Below are positions 23,862 to 36,837 of a stretch of 64,000 nt of DNA, piece by piece (the stretch's first letter is position 1; every line of letters begins with the position of its first letter). The translations under genes were made by a program, and so were the position numbers. Below the pieces are notes generated by a model. That model was not told where the DNA came from, did not search any database, and saw only the letters and a list, made by a program, of their open reading frames with translations. The DNA is from Mixophyes australis. Lineage: Eukaryota > Chordata > Amphibia > Anura > Limnodynastidae. The stretch is taken from assembly GCA_036250195.1 (NCBI GenBank), contig JAVHZZ010000003.1, positions 86,321,418 through 86,385,417 on the forward strand, in the 5' to 3' direction.

Positions 23862-24680
23862 AGTATTATCTTACTGCTGTAGACAAATTGGTAAGTTTAT
23901 GTATTTCCACCTAAAAGCAGAAGAAATATTATCAAAAAGTTGCATTTACATAAAACTATCAAGTGTTGCATGTAAATGTAGAAACAAACTTGAAACATTT
24001 TCAGCAACAACAATTTATATTACACTATTATACATTTACAATGTAATGGGAATTAATAGTGTCAAAGTAAGCTTAAATAAATATACAAAATAAATAATGC
24101 TATAAAACTATAAGCCTTTCACATCACTTTTTGCAAAGCACACAATTAATAAAAAAATAAATTGTGATAAGAATATATATGTACATAAATATGAGAAAAC
24201 ATATAATGTAATGTATAACATGAATATGGTAAAGTATGTATATTCTATATGTAAAAAATAAACAGATAAATATGGTGCATTATGGAAATTTTTACAAAAT
24301 GAGGTATTGTAACAAATGGTCATTCACTCATTCAAATATTTCCTTTCAGTGATGAACACATAAATTATATTCTTGATTGTGATGTAAGTGAGGCTATTTT
24401 ACACATAGTGTTTTTTTTGGAGGTGGTTTAAAACATTCACTAAATCAAGCTATCACTATATTCAGCAGATATTTTGTCAGCATTGGTTTTGTATTGCATG
24501 TATAATACACCATCTTTTATAACAGTCCCTCAGAATACTGTTCATTGACTGTCAAGTTACTTTCTCTGGTTTTTGTAAAGTTTTACTATACATGTACCCT
24601 TATAAAACCTAGCATATTTCCCAACTGGAAATTGTAGTTGTAAATAGTGCAATTATTTTGCTAGAGTAATATTTACTGTA
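23862..24680 (-). other. Probable AGTR1 3'UTR and downstream flank
   Basis: Unique AT-rich sequence directly downstream of the AGTR1 stop. By eye there is no canonical AATAAA on the minus strand in the first 1.2 kb. The nearest candidates are an ATTAAA near 23420-23425, beyond a MITE, and AATAAA near 22929-22934. The end of the transcript is therefore unknown. No other gene seen. Confidence 0.45.
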
Positions 24681-25766
24681 CTAAACACTCTCAGTATGTA
24701 GTTCATCTTGTTCACTGACCCTCAAAGAGTTTTTGACTGAGGAGTTGTGATGGTCTGAAGGACGATATGAAAGGGTACTCATTTTTGTGCTCAGATTTGC
24801 ATGTTTCCTGATTTTTGGTGGTATGTATTTGAGAAGTTGCAGGAAGTGTTTCCTGAAATTCTTTCCGAAAAACCCATATAAAAAGGGGTTCAAACAACTG
24901 TTCAAATAAGCAATACAAATGGAGATTGGCATGCCAGTGTCAACAATGTCTTCAATATGACAGCTTTTTATTTTTTTGAGCTGAATCAAAATATCCAGGA
25001 AGGTTAACACTTGATGTGGAAGCCAACAGAAGAAGAACACCAGAACGATGGCCACTATCATTTTAAAAATATCATCATTCCTAGTCCTCCCCCTCTGTCC
25101 ATGGAATGTGGCCTTCAATGTCTTGCCAATAAATGTGTAGCTAGTCAAAATAATGAAAAAAGGAATAAAGAAACCAAGCACATTCTTTGTTATGCCCAAT
25201 CCGATCAAGACTGTTTGTGTATTGTTGGTATAAAGGAAAGCACAGACTGTTATGTTCGCTTGTTTAATGGGGATTACCTTGCGATATATAAATGTGGGTA
25301 GACTTGCCAAACACGCAGTGAGCCATATGGTGAAACAAATTATTCTGGCAACCACCATTGTACGTCGAATACGAGATCTCATTGGGTGGACGATAGCTAT
25401 GTAGCGATCAATGCTAAGACACGTAAGTAAGAATACAGAAGTATATAGATTTAAGGTGATTGTTGCTGATGCCACTTTGCACAAGAAGGTGCCAAAAGGC
25501 CAATTATAGTGCATGGCTGTGTAGGCTGCCCATAATGGTAATGTAATCACGAAACACAAATCAGCAATAGCTAAATTCATCAAAAATATGCTGGCCACAG
25601 TCTTCATCTTCATGTAGCAATAAATGACAATAACAACAAGACTGTTCCCAAAAACTCCTATGACAAATATAGTGCTGTAGACTATCGGAACGGCAATAAA
25701 TATGTAACCATGTCTTCCTGACTTGGAGCACTCAACTTCAAGCTGTTCTGTTGATATGTTCACCAT
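24681..25766 (-). CDS. AGTR1: Type-1 angiotensin II receptor (AT1), complete
   Basis: 361-residue seven-helix GPCR of the plasma membrane that binds angiotensin II and, in this family, signals mainly through Gq/11 to raise calcium. Visible: sequons at N3, N171 and N181; extracellular cysteines C13, C96, C175 and C269 for the two family disulfides; D69 in TM2; N106 in TM3; DRY at 120-122; K194 in TM5; W248 and H251 in TM6; D276; the NPxxY variant NPFLY at 293-297; a conserved Ser/Thr-rich tail at 326-338. Numbering runs five behind human AT1, so these match human D74, N111, DRY125-127, K199, W253, H256, D281 and NP298-299. W79 and R162 match human W84 and R167, which contact ligand. The start has a strong Kozak context (A at -3, G at +4). 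As in mammals the coding region is one exon. The long AT1 tail and residue pattern argue against AT2. Confidence 0.97.
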   Translation of the reverse strand: MVNISTEQLEVECSKSGRHGYIFIAVPIVYSTIFVIGVFGNSLVVIVIYCYMKMKTVASIFLMNLAIADLCFVITLPLWAAYTAMHYNWPFGTFLCKVASATITLNLYTSVFLLTCLSIDRYIAIVHPMRSRIRRTMVVARIICFTIWLTACLASLPTFIYRKVIPIKQANITVCAFLYTNNTQTVLIGLGITKNVLGFFIPFFIILTSYTFIGKTLKATFHGQRGRTRNDDIFKMIVAIVLVFFFCWLPHQVLTFLDILIQLKKIKSCHIEDIVDTGMPISICIAYLNSCLNPFLYGFFGKNFRKHFLQLLKYIPPKIRKHANLSTKMSTLSYRPSDHHNSSVKNSLRVSEQDELHTESV

Positions 25767-25806
25767 CTTGAGATTTGTTTAATGCAGCTTGATAAAAAAT
25801 ATACCT
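25767..25806 (-). promoter_or_regulatory. AGTR1: Splice acceptor and 5'UTR start of the AGTR1 coding exon
   Basis: Reading the minus strand toward the ATG, a pyrimidine-rich run ending TTTTCTTTTGCAG gives a strong 3' splice site, with AG at 25806-25805. This leaves 38 nt of 5'UTR (25804-25767) before the ATG. It fits AGTR1 elsewhere, where upstream non-coding exons splice to one coding exon. The upstream exons could not be identified in this window. Confidence 0.8.
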
Positions 25807-26716
25807 GCAAAAGAAAATATATAGAGAAAAATAATTAGATACAATACATAACATATACATCCATGATTTATTTATACAAATTTTGTTGGATTATTCTTTA
25901 TTTTGCATATTTAATGACACATATCTTATTTTTTAATTATATTTTGTATTAAATATGTTAAAATGTATTTATAAAGAAAAACAATAAAGGATCAAATGTC
26001 AATTGCAGTAGCAAAAAATTGTCAATACAACAGGAGATACAGGTTACGGATAATATTATTGTGAAAGATAAACAACAGCATACATATCAAGTTCAACATT
26101 ATTAGTGTGATGAATATTATAGTGATGGATATCTGACTGTATTATAATTTTCAATAAAAACCTTTGAGAACATGACTAATGAGTCTAATAAATTCCTTTC
26201 CAAACCTTGGAGGATAGTGGTCACATCAGTTGTATAATACATATTTGGAATATTAGCTTCACCATCTAATTAAATACATTCTGGCTTCTAGGAATGTTTC
26301 TAAAGGGGAACTATATGCAAGAAATTACAAGGTGTGAACAGTGGATGATATTTAGCAAATTCTAAATTGACAAGGAAAACAACATTGATTACATCTCTCA
26401 ATGAGAACAAAAAAGGTTTGCAGCCCAAATCTCCCATGGTTATTATAGTTTCTATAAACAGGTGACAATATGTGGAAGCTAAAATACCTACAGCATAGTG
26501 GTTACCTACAGAATATCTACAGAATTGTGGTTAATTTGTTAGAAAACAAATAAAGGACAGTATTCTTTGCATTGCTAAGCATAATTTATTCCATTTATGT
26601 AAAATACTCATCCAATATAGATGTCCTCTTATCAAGCTATTATACAGTAGATAGATAATGTATTGCAGCAAAAAGCTATTTACTCTTGTTAGTAAAATGT
26701 AATGTCATCACATTTT
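25807..26716. other. AGTR1 upstream intron (AT-rich)
   Basis: Sequence upstream of the acceptor on the minus strand, presumed intronic. No exon was recognised. Confidence 0.5.
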
Positions 26717-27033
26717 GGGCCTATTTATTAAAAATGTGTAAACTCCTGTGAAAACTACCCCATGGAAGACCTATTTTAAAAAGGTTCTTGGTGGTACAAA
26801 GAACGCAACAATCCTCTTTCTTCTATTGCCAAACAATGAAAGGAAAAAAAATGTTTTAATATTTAGATAAACCATTTCTTCAAACATAAATATTTTAATA
26901 TAATTATATTGTTTTTTTAGATATTTTTTTAAATATGTTTTTATGGAAATATTTTAGTAATAAATTGTGGTGATAAAATATTTTCTATCTCGGCAATAGA
27001 AAATGTGTCACCACAGATTACTAAATAGTGGCC
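26717..27033. mobile_element. Degraded MITE
   Basis: GGGCCTATTTATTAA at the left and TTACTAAATAGTGGCC at the right are imperfect inverted ends, similar in style to the MITE at 17757. Non-coding. Confidence 0.4.
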
Positions 27034-27968
27034 TGAGTCACATAGTGAGTTTACTGTTCTGCACATCCCACTTTAATTTGCTATGGTGACCAGCAATAGT
27101 GACTATCATTGCATTACCATAGCTCAGTATCTCTGGATTTAACTGTGATAACTGTTGTGCATCTCATACAATAACCAAGAACACCAAGCCTCCGTAATGA
27201 GGTGGGGTTGGGACATATTTAAAATACAGTAGATAAATATTAACTGCTGCCACTCTTTTTCTTGTGTTGATGTGGGTGGCATAGTGCTAAGCACAATACC
27301 TGAATGCCATCCCCAGTATTTTCCCCATCACCCACTACAGGGTAAGGTTGGTGGTTGAGATATTTTGTAGGTGCACACCAAGCACTGAAATGAGCAAAAT
27401 TCTCACAGGGGATGTCCATCTTCATAACGTAGTTTTACATATGCATTCTTTCACTAATAGTGAAAGTAACACCAAGAAGTACCATCCTGTTTGCCACAGC
27501 TCCCAATATACTCATTCCTGTTGTACTCTTCAGCATCTGGACAATTAGAGGCTCATGTTTTTTTTTTATTTTGGGGCAAGCAAAATTCACTAGTTCTAAA
27601 AATAGTGGTATGTGTGCGCATGCTCAGAGGTAAAAAAAAGCGTATTATACACCATCTCAATTTGCATTCAACTCAACATAATCCCCTTAATGGCAAAAGA
27701 ACCTTATTATTTGTATATAGTGATAATAGAAGTGGTGCCCTCCATTTTCTTAGTTAATAGGTCAGATGGCTTATTTTAAACCTCCTTGAAGCTTAAAAAT
27801 ATTCAACAATAGATAAAATACTAATTTTATTAAGATGACTATGTGATCTATTGCTCGAAAATGTTCAGTTAGGCTGGGTACACAGTGCAGAAAATTTCTT
27901 CCGGTGCGAGATCTTTAACAATTTTACCAACAACAGTATAAGATAGTATGGTTTTTTTTTTTACCTCT

Positions 27969-28301
27969 GAGCATGTCTACAAAGCACTGGTTACATTTGC
28001 AGCCTTATGTAGACTGAGACGCTTCTTACGCTTCCAGCTGCTTGTGACCCCTTATGATTGAAGAGACAGAATGGGACAAGGGGGAAGAGTGTAAGGGCGG
28101 GTCAGAGCAAATGTGACTTATGTAGCCCAAAATTCAGATGTATATGCGCCTGCCAGGAGATGGGAAACTTGCAGGGTGCTTGTTCACTTCTGTAAGTTGC
28201 AAACTGATAGTAATGATGGTCAGCTTAGATGCGTCCAGCTCATCATACCTGAATAAGATGTTTCTTTTTTTGCGATGCAATTTCTCTCTGCCTTTTAGAC
28301 C
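27969..28301. repeat. Dispersed repeat, copy 1
   Basis: About 330 bp starting GAGCATGTCTACAAAGCACT. It matches 36157-36489 along its length with scattered substitutions and small gaps. No terminal repeats or coding frame; family unknown. The sequence between 27034 and 27968 shows nothing recognisable. Confidence 0.8.
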
Positions 28302-28429
28302 GGGGGGCAAGCAAATAGCACTGGCCCATAAATAGTGGCCCATCCTTAAAGGGTGGTTTTTGGTACAATATATATTTATCTATATAAAAAGAAGCTATTT
28401 TAGTGTTGCTTAATCCATATAAATATTGT

Positions 28430-28800
28430 TATGCCCAGGCCCAGAGCTGGATTAAGGCTCTAGAGGGCCTGGGCACTTTATACAGGGTAACCCCCTATGA
28501 TGTAGCATGGTTATCATTTTAGACAAATACACAGGCAATACTGTGTGCACTACTGTTAGGTGCACACAGTTCTGCCTTCACGAGCAGTACATGGTGAAGC
28601 AGGACATACCTCCCAACTGTCCTAAGCGAAACAGTCACCCAAATTCTTTCTTTCCCCGATCTGCATATCTCCTTCTACAATCACTCAGTGCCATTGCCCT
28701 GGAATCTTTTGCCCCAGCTGTCACTATCAGACATTTGTCAGTCCCTGCCTCAATCCACTGTCTGGCACTCCAAATTTACCTGTTATCTTCCAAAATGCTC
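28430..28800. repeat. Fragments of GC-rich MITEs
   Basis: GAGCTGGATTAAGGCTCTAG at 28443 and CATACCTCCCAACTGTCC at 28606 resemble MITE ends; the latter occurs inverted at 56694-56712. Limits not defined. Confidence 0.4.
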
Positions 28801-28804
28801 CGAA

Positions 28805-30335
28805 CTTGAATAATTCTGGAGGAATTCATGCATTCATGCAGACTTTCTTCCATCAAGTTCATTCTCTCCTCTTCACTAAAATGTCCTACATCAATCCTCC
28901 AACACCCACTTCAACGCCACATTCCCTCCCCGCCTCTTCTCACTCCCCTCCACACTCGCTGCTCTCTACTTTTCTACCCCTTTCACCTCCAAACTTCAGT
29001 CCATGCCTCAACAGACCCTTTTCAATCACTCTGCTAACTTTAATACTGTTGACCATTCACTCCTTTTGCAAACTCTCCAATCTATGGGCCGCTGTAACAT
29101 TGTTCTCTCTTGGTTTTCCTATTACCTCACTAACCTCTCCTTTTCAGTCTCTACACCAGGCTCCATCTCCCCCCTCCCACTGTCGGAGTTCTCCAAGGAT
29201 CTGTTTTTGTTCCACTGCTCTTCTCCCTCTACACTTCCTACCTTGGTGACCTCATCAGCTCCTTCTTTCTCCAGTACCACTAGTATACTGATGACAACCA
29301 AATCTGTCCTTCCACCCCTGATATCTCCCCTCTTTTATGTCTGGCGTCTCTCAGCCATCTCGTGGATGTCCCAGTGCTTTCTTAAGACCTCTACATTTCT
29401 AAGAAATAATCATCTTCCCCCCCATACAGGGCTCCCTCACCTGCCTGTCTTTCAGTTGCTAGCACTACCTTTTTATCAGTTCCTCAAGTCCACTGCATAG
29501 GGTTCATCACCAACTCCCTCTCCTTCAATCCTCATATTCAGTTCCTTGCCAAATCCTGTCATGTATCCAAGATCTGGTACGTTCTCACCATGGATGCCAC
29601 CAAAACTCTTATACACTCCCTTTCAACTCTTACCTTAACTACTGTAACTGCCTTCCCTCTGGCCTACCCATCTCCCAACTTTCCCCTCTTCAGTCTATCC
29701 TCAAAGCTGCTACCCAATTTTTTTTGGTTTTCTCTCCTGCTGCTCTATCTCTGCTGTCCCTCTCTGCCACTTGCTAGATTCACTAGATTCGCTCCCCGTG
29801 GCATACAAACTTAAATTTAAACTCCACACCCTTCCTACATCTATAATCTCATCTTTACCCACACTTCTTCCTACCTTCTCTGCTCTGCCGACGAGCATCT
29901 CACTACCACACTAATCACCCATTCCTACTCCCGCCTCCAGTAATTCACCCGGGTTGCTCCCCACATGTGGAACAATTTTCCATGGCCTATATGGTTATTC
30001 TCTATTCTCCAAGGCTGCAAGAAACATGCACTTAAAGCTCACTTCTTTATTCAAACTTTCCTAACTGCTTTCCCTCAGCTATCACCTTCTCTCCCCCACT
30101 CATTGTCACCCTATATGTGATTTCCCCTTCCCTTTAACATATAAGCTCTCAGTAGCAGGGCCCTCTTTCATTGTACTCGGTTTGTATTAGTGTATCGCCT
30201 GCTCTACTTCTAGGTCTGCTTCCCTAGACCTTTATTATGAGTTCACATACTTCACATTAGAGACCATCACTCTCACTCACAATAATTTAGTAATAAACTA
30301 TTGTAAATTTCATGTTCAGTGCTAATAATAATAAA
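28805..30335 (+). pseudogene. LINE (L2/CR1 group) reverse transcriptase fragment and 3' end
   Basis: Plus-strand remnant of a non-LTR retrotransposon ORF2. At 29003-29130 the reading shows NFNTVDHSLLLQTLQSMG and VLSWFSYYLT, the RT domain that precedes the catalytic box. The catalytic YxDD region survives near 29283-29310 with a stop and Y(T)DD. Beyond it are ISWMSQCFLK and NYCNCLPSGLPISQL-type blocks, then a degraded C-terminus and a 3'UTR with the CATATAAGCTC...AGCAGGG module ending in an A-rich simple tail. Frames shift several times, so it is dead. Open frames of 62-165 codons here are pieces of it. Confidence 0.85.
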
Positions 30336-33300
30336 AAAAATGAAAATCACCTTATATTATTATTTTATGACTTATACAATTTAACCTCTAATTCTCTTAT
30401 TCTTTGGGTTGACACATTGATTTAATGTGTATTATTGCAATTATAATTTCCACATTAGCACACTGGAAAATAAGATGCATTGTTATATTACCACTTTGTT
30501 TTGATGTCGGATCAAAGTTGAAAAATCCTAATTTTTGTTTTCTTACTTAAAGATTAACCCAATAGCACTTGTATATCTTTCAATATTTTTTGCTGTGCAA
30601 TCACCTATACTGTTCAATGTCATGATCATTTTATCTGTAATTATATTGCTGTGACCTATGCCATGCAATTCAATGAAGACATTGTTGATTTGTGAGGGTT
30701 ATCTTATCAGTACTCAGCCAGACTATTTATATAAAGAGGCTGAAAACTACAGGCCTCCAGTTTCCAGATCTCTGCTTGGGAAACAACTGTTATTGAAACA
30801 GCTGAGTAAAACTAATTTTACGTGCAAACCACAGATACAATATAACTAGTTCCAGTATAAAAATATATTTTTCAAAATAATATATATGTCGTGTCCGCAA
30901 TATTTAATAGTATGTATGCTGTTTTCAAATCCAAAAAACAACAACATTTTCCACTAAATTATTCACATTTACATTCTAAGCAATGTTTCAACAGGAGTAT
31001 ATTCCAAAAATGCTTAAGGAAAGGCGTGTAATATATATTGTTTATCCAATATGCCTGGGTATGACATATTTAGTGAGATGTATGTTAAAAATACCCAGGC
31101 AAAAGCCTGCTGTTCATGAGCTACTCCCCCATTAGCATCTAAACTCATTGCATTATCAATGGTTTACAGTTGGATAATTCTGAATGTAAGCAATATAGTG
31201 TTTGGTTAACCATGACAGCTGAGTGGAGGTTGGCTTGTCCAGTGAACGGCCATTAGAAATCCTGCTGTTCTGTTAGTTTACAGGACAGGGGGTTATGGAA
31301 AATATTGCCTGGAGATTTCAGCTCATGAGCAATATCTCCATGCCATGGGATGACATGGAGATACATTCTCATACACTTTTCAACTGAATCCACTCCTATG
31401 CCACGCTCCTTTTATCCAATGGCTTGCATATATCATCAGGGTACCAGATGTCCACATACCTGTGCTTGCATTATTTTTTGTATCATACAATGGTATTTGT
31501 GCAACGTTCCATAAGTTGATATTCTCCAGGTAAGGTAGAGAGAAGAGCAGAGAGTCAGAAAGACAGTGAGCAAAACAAGTCAAGCCTTGAAACAGCTCAA
31601 CATTTAGTATGAAAAATGACATATTTGAGGTGATTTCTATGTACGTGTCACAGATAGTTTTGTACCTTTCTCATGGTACTGCAGGTTTAGCATTTGCCAA
31701 TAAAACAGATTTTTTAAGAATGTTGTCATCTTCACAAAATATGTAACAATCTTACTCTCATTAGAATGACTGTATGAATAAACAAAAAGATAAATCATGC
31801 AAAATCTTTTTGTGTCCCTTTAATAGCCATTTGTCAATCTCTTATATATTAACAAATTGAGGGCATTGTAATTGGCCTTGTAGACTATACAAAAATTAAA
31901 TTACCTTTTACAAAGCCCCTGGGTTATAATTAGAATGAAATACTATCTTAAATTCCCCAATAAAACAGCTTTGCCACGGCGATCAGTGTCACATATACAA
32001 GACGACAAAATCCAGGAAATTCAATTAGATCTGAAAGTTCACCTTTCATTCCAATTAAAGGCTTGAAAACAAATGGGAAGTCATTATAACTTGGTTACAT
32101 CCTACTTGATTAACGCTTTTACAAATGCATTGAGTTTGAGATAAGGCTTGGAACATAAAGTTACTGCTAGGAGCTTTAGTTTTACTCGGTACACTAAAAA
32201 ACCCTAACTTTTTATATTTTGTTTATAAATAATTAGAAGATCAATGTATTCTTTATGCTAATCATGTATTTTCACAAATACATATTGAACATTTCTGAAA
32301 TGTAAACCAATGAAGAAAAATATACAAATAAAATAAATAAAAAATACATAAAAATAATAGCAATTAGATTAATTCAAACCTCACACTAACTGCATAAAAT
32401 GATAAAATGATAAACACAAATATTATTACCACTGTGATATCTGGTGGCGGCATGGAAGCTGCTCAAAGTTTTTCAACAGTCCCATGCAAATTTTAAAAAA
32501 TGTTTATGCTAAAATTCAGTTTTATTAGCTTATTATAAAAGACAGAAAATAAAGAAACATCAGACTACTCCGTAAGTAAAATTTTAGCCAAGTGTTCTGT
32601 GTGGGTTAATTTTTAGACATCCTCATGGTGCCAAACATTTAGCATCGCCCAATAGTTTCAATCCAGGTACACTGTACATTTAAATATGTACAAATACCAC
32701 TGTAATTCTAATGTCTCCTTACTCTTGAGACTTATTTAAAACAGAAATGAAGATTTGATGACCATTATATTTGGAGAAAGGAAGAAAAGGGAGGTCTGTG
32801 AAATTATGTTTTGTTTAAATTTTTGCCTGTATGTGATTCTGCATATAGCTGTGCAATGTTGCTGCCTGAAGGTACTTTTCAAAAGCAGAATGGTAACATG
32901 CCATGCAGACAGCAGTCCTATAGGTATACTCATGCAGAAAATGTGTCCTGCATACTCACATATTTTCTGCATCACAAGACAACAATTAGAATTAATTTTG
33001 CTGCATTCTGTCTCTAACATACTAGTACAAATATAATAAAATTCTGTTATTGGTCACTATTTCAGCATGTTGCAAACAATGACTTCTACGTGAAGCCTGT
33101 GATGTCTTCTCTATAGTGAATATTGCTGGGGATTTGGTATGCAAATGTGTTTATATAAACTGCCACTGATTCATCTAAGTGACCTAAACCATACTTTGTG
33201 TTCTGTTTTTATAATTCAGTGGATTAATATTTAATCTTGCACTTTTGTTACATGTCCTAACATGACAGTGTGACATCCCAAACATTATCATATAACACTT

Positions 33301-33890
33301 GTATTCAACTACAGTTTACAGAATCCATTGTGTAGGAATACACACAAGGCTGGCTGCACTGCAAACCGTGATTAATGACTATGTGGAAAGAACAGCAAAA
33401 TCTCATTAAGCCAAATTTTTATTATGCAATATTTCTAGTAATCATTGAAGAAGTCATTCTGCTGCTGACTTTTCTGTTTCTGTGTGAGAAACAGCAGATT
33501 TCCAATAACCTTTTGTTCTAGTTAAACCAGCAGCTCAGAAGTTTTGAATTCACCAGTGCATTATTTTTGCTTTAGCTATAAGCATATTTTACAAGTTTGT
33601 GCTTGAAATAAAGTACATATTAGAACTTCTAACTGGGATAGTACTTTATCCATCACTTATCTCTCAAAAACATCTCATCAAATCCTTACAATATATTATT
33701 CATCACTTTGTATTTAGAGTATTACATTTTCAGTGAAATAATAAATATGTGGTTGTGTGAGGAGGATCTCAGTTCAAACCAGAAATAAAAGATCTATCTG
33801 TAAATCAATCCACTGAGATGTTTAGCAGCATACATAGGTGGTTCCCAATTGGAAGTAGATGTAGGAAGTGATGTTTGTAGAATGGTAGAA
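30336..33890. other. Gene-free AT-rich stretch
   Basis: No gene or definite repeat recognised. Open frames of up to 100 codons occur on opposite strands of the same segment (32736-33036) and carry no known motif. Confidence 0.55.
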
Positions 33891-34279
33891 CCAGGCCCGG
33901 CGCTCCCATTAGGCAAGGTTAGGCACTTGCCTAGGGCGCCGGGCTCTGGAGGGCGCCTGGAGGGCGCCACAAGAATGTAAATTACTTTAAAACTGTGCGG
34001 CGACCGCTGACCATACCTGTCACGGCCGCCGCACAGCATTTAGATGAATGGGGTAGGGGGGGGGGGAGGCTATTGCTCACCACCGCCGCCTCTCTGCTCC
34101 GTCTCCTCCCCTCCACTCACTAGTGTCAGTGACAGAGGAGACGGAGCAGAGAGGCGGCGGTGGTGTGATAAGGTAAGGAAAGACGGGGTGAGGGGGGAGG
34201 AGGGCGCCGATTTTTGCGGGGGGGGGCGCTGATTTTTTCAAAATGCCTAGGGCGCCATGGACCCTAGCACCGGCCCTGG
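33891..34279. mobile_element. GC-rich MITE with target duplication and a 28-bp hairpin
   Basis: Ends CCAGGCCCGG and CCGGCCCTGG are inverted repeats. GTAGAA lies on both sides (33885-33890, 34280-34285), with a seventh base possible, suggesting a 6-7 bp duplication as in hAT-like elements with an ambiguous end. Inside, 34080-34107 and 34136-34163 are perfect 28-bp arms around a 28-nt loop. G-rich tracts follow at 34180-34230. Open frames here are compositional. Confidence 0.75.
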
Positions 34280-34359
34280 GTAGAACACAGAATTCCCTAC
34301 AAGAAGAGGGCTACATCAATTCAGGCAGCGACAGCACTGCTACACCTAGAATGGGCTAA

Positions 34360-34560
34360 AGACAGGGGCAGGCTGGGCTGGGGGGGCATCTGCCCCCGGG
34401 CCAGTCCCTTAGTGGGCTACCTTGGACTGGGTCACTGGGTGACCTGCAATTTTATTCCTTTTAAAATGTTCCTAATAGGCTGCTGAGTCAAGTCTTTCCC
34501 CCCAGGCTAAAAGTTGCTTTCCCTCCCCTAGAGAAAGAGGTGCGCAAAATTTATTCATAG
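34360..34560. repeat. Possible second GC-rich MITE fragment
   Basis: ACAGGGGCAGGCTGGGCTGG followed by GGGCATCTGCCCCCGGGCC resembles the start of another MITE. No right end identified. Sequence from 34561 to 35517 shows no gene; 35107-35130 (CAGTGCCTTGCACAAATGCTTG) resembles a DNA-transposon terminus found widely in fish and frogs. Confidence 0.35.
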
Positions 34561-35517
34561 ATATAGTGGGGGGCAAGTATGGGGAAGGCATAGTTGTTTA
34601 CTCTAGTTTAGGGAATTACAGTATATGTTCATTTTTTTCCCTAGAGTAAATGTGTAGGTTTCAAAGTGAAAAATTGAATAAATATAGAAAACTATATGTA
34701 TGTTTTTTGTTTTAAGACATGTAAAATGAAAATAGAAAAATGTAAAGATTGCAGAATATGGTGTTAAAAAATTCCATTGCCTTCATAGAAAAGGCACAGT
34801 TTATTTTAGTGCCAAGCAAGCACAATATAAATCAAACCTCCACACTGTTACAACGCTAAAAGGTATGACAGCGTTTGATTTTTCTGTAACGTGTACTATT
34901 TAATAGGGTTTGGGACCATTCCCCCTCTGTTTTATTCCCATTGGCAGCATACCGTTCTGACACCCCACACAGGGAAGTGTGGATTCCCAACAAAAGATTT
35001 CTTTTGATATTTTTTTAACTGGTATGTGGTAGTCTTACTTATTTATCTTAGAGGAAATGGGTAAATAATGCTAATACAGAGTTCCAGAATCAAGTTTACA
35101 TCTTCAACTATCTATACAGTGCCTTGCACAAATGCTTGCCCCTGTGAAGGTTCATGGTCTAGTGCAATATGACCTTGCAGCAACCAAGGACTTCTACAAA
35201 GAGAAAAGGACAATTATTATATTATGGGGATAAACCAAGACTTAATATCTGATTCTGCACTTTATTGTCTGGGTGTCAGACTTGAAAATAAGCATAGGTA
35301 ATGTAAAATAAAGTCCCACAATAAAATAGTAAGTTTGGCTAGGTAGATAAGAATATGTGTACACCCAAAAAGAAAATATCAGTACCCGCAAAACTCACAA
35401 TCTTTGTATTTATTTGTGAGCTTTTTTTTTTAGCAAAATTGACAAAAACAGTCCCTCATCTTTTTTAAGCGTTTGAGTTAGAAATGTGATTAGAATGTGA
35501 TAAATCAGTATATAAAA

Positions 35518-35790
35518 CATACTTGCCTACGCTTTGGACCTATAGGTCCATAAAGTTGGCAAGTAGGTCCAAGGGACAAGTGTGAGAGGGCATGATAATG
35601 CAATTTGCATCATCATGACCTCCTCCCCTGCTGCGCAATGATTTATTTTGCTTCATATGCAGTGCGGGTGATGACTTGATGAGATTCAATGCAAATCGAG
35701 TAATAATGATGGAAGTTGGGCAAGATACAGGAGAATAGCCTATTTAGGCAAGAGTCGGAAAGTCTCATTCTGAGACAGTATGCAAGTAAT
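35518..35790. mobile_element. MITE, CATACTTGCC family (diverged)
   Basis: Starts CATACTTGCCTAC and ends GTATGCAAGTA. Same end motif as the copies at 42339 and 52064. Interior diverged. Confidence 0.5.
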
Positions 35791-35922
35791 ATATAAAACA
35801 TATGATATTACAAAGCAATTTATTAATGTAAACTAATGATTGTAAGTTTCTGCTGTATTTTACTATTTAAAACACTCAAGCAGGCAGATTGCTGAAGTTT
35901 GGCATTGGGCTGGTGATATAAC

Positions 35923-35928
<6 letters not shown>

Positions 35929-35978
<50 letters not shown>
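35929..35978. repeat. (AT)n microsatellite
   Basis: Uninterrupted AT repeat for most of its length. Confidence 0.95.
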
Positions 35979-35980
<2 letters not shown>

Positions 35981-36156
35981 GCATATATGTATATCTTAAG
36001 ATCAGTTTTTCAATTATTGGGTAAAAATAAACCGTAGACAGATCCAATAAAATACTGTGTTATATTGCTTTATTTGAAGATGGTGAGAGGGCCACTTCTA
36101 AATTTCCATAAGTCACTTCTAAATGTCCACTTCGACCACTGGGGTATAGTATAGTA

Positions 36157-36489
36157 TGAGCATGTCTACAAAGCACTAGTTACGTTTGCAGCCTTATGTA
36201 GACTGAGACGCTTCTTGCGCTTGCAGCTGTTTGTGACCCTTATGATTGAAGAGACAGAATGGGAGAAGGAGGAAGAGTGTAAGAGCGGGTCAGAGCAAAT
36301 GTGACTTATGTATCCCAAAATTCAGATGTATATGTGCCAGCCAGGAGATAGGAAACTTGTGGGGTGCTGGATCACTGGTGTAAGTTACGAACTGATAATG
36401 ATGGCAGTCAGCTTAGATGCGTCCAGCTCATCATACCTGTATAAGATGTGTCTTTTTTTGGGATGCAATTTTTGTCTGCCTTTTAGACT
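36157..36489. repeat. Dispersed repeat, copy 2
   Basis: Second copy of the 27969-28301 repeat, in the same orientation. Shared blocks include AGACTGAGACGCTTCTT and GCGTCCAGCTCATCATACCT. Confidence 0.8.
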
Positions 36490-36837
36490 GAAACTGAGTC
36501 CAACTTTACATGAGGTCCAAAGTGTGTATAACTTCCAAAAATGATTTGTGTTCAAGATTAACACTCGCTGAGTGCCTTTAAGAACAGAAATATCTCAGGA
36601 TATATTGTGCCCCCCACTTTCCTTACAACAAATTCCACCACCAGCAGCACTATTTATGTGTCTACCCTATTCATTGTTGGAACTGTTGATGGACTAAGAG
36701 GTTGCCTTTCCTTGCAGAACTTCTGCCTCCTGGTCAGACTCAGAGGGGTTAGAATGATAAACAGCCTGTGCTAAATATTACATGTAGTAATTGCCACTGC
36801 AGTTGAATTCCTGCCATGTATTCCTTGAAAGCCAGAT

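Noticed and set aside
24712..25301. Additional open frames of 68 and 96 codons overlapping AGTR1
   Set aside because: Shadow frames of the receptor gene.
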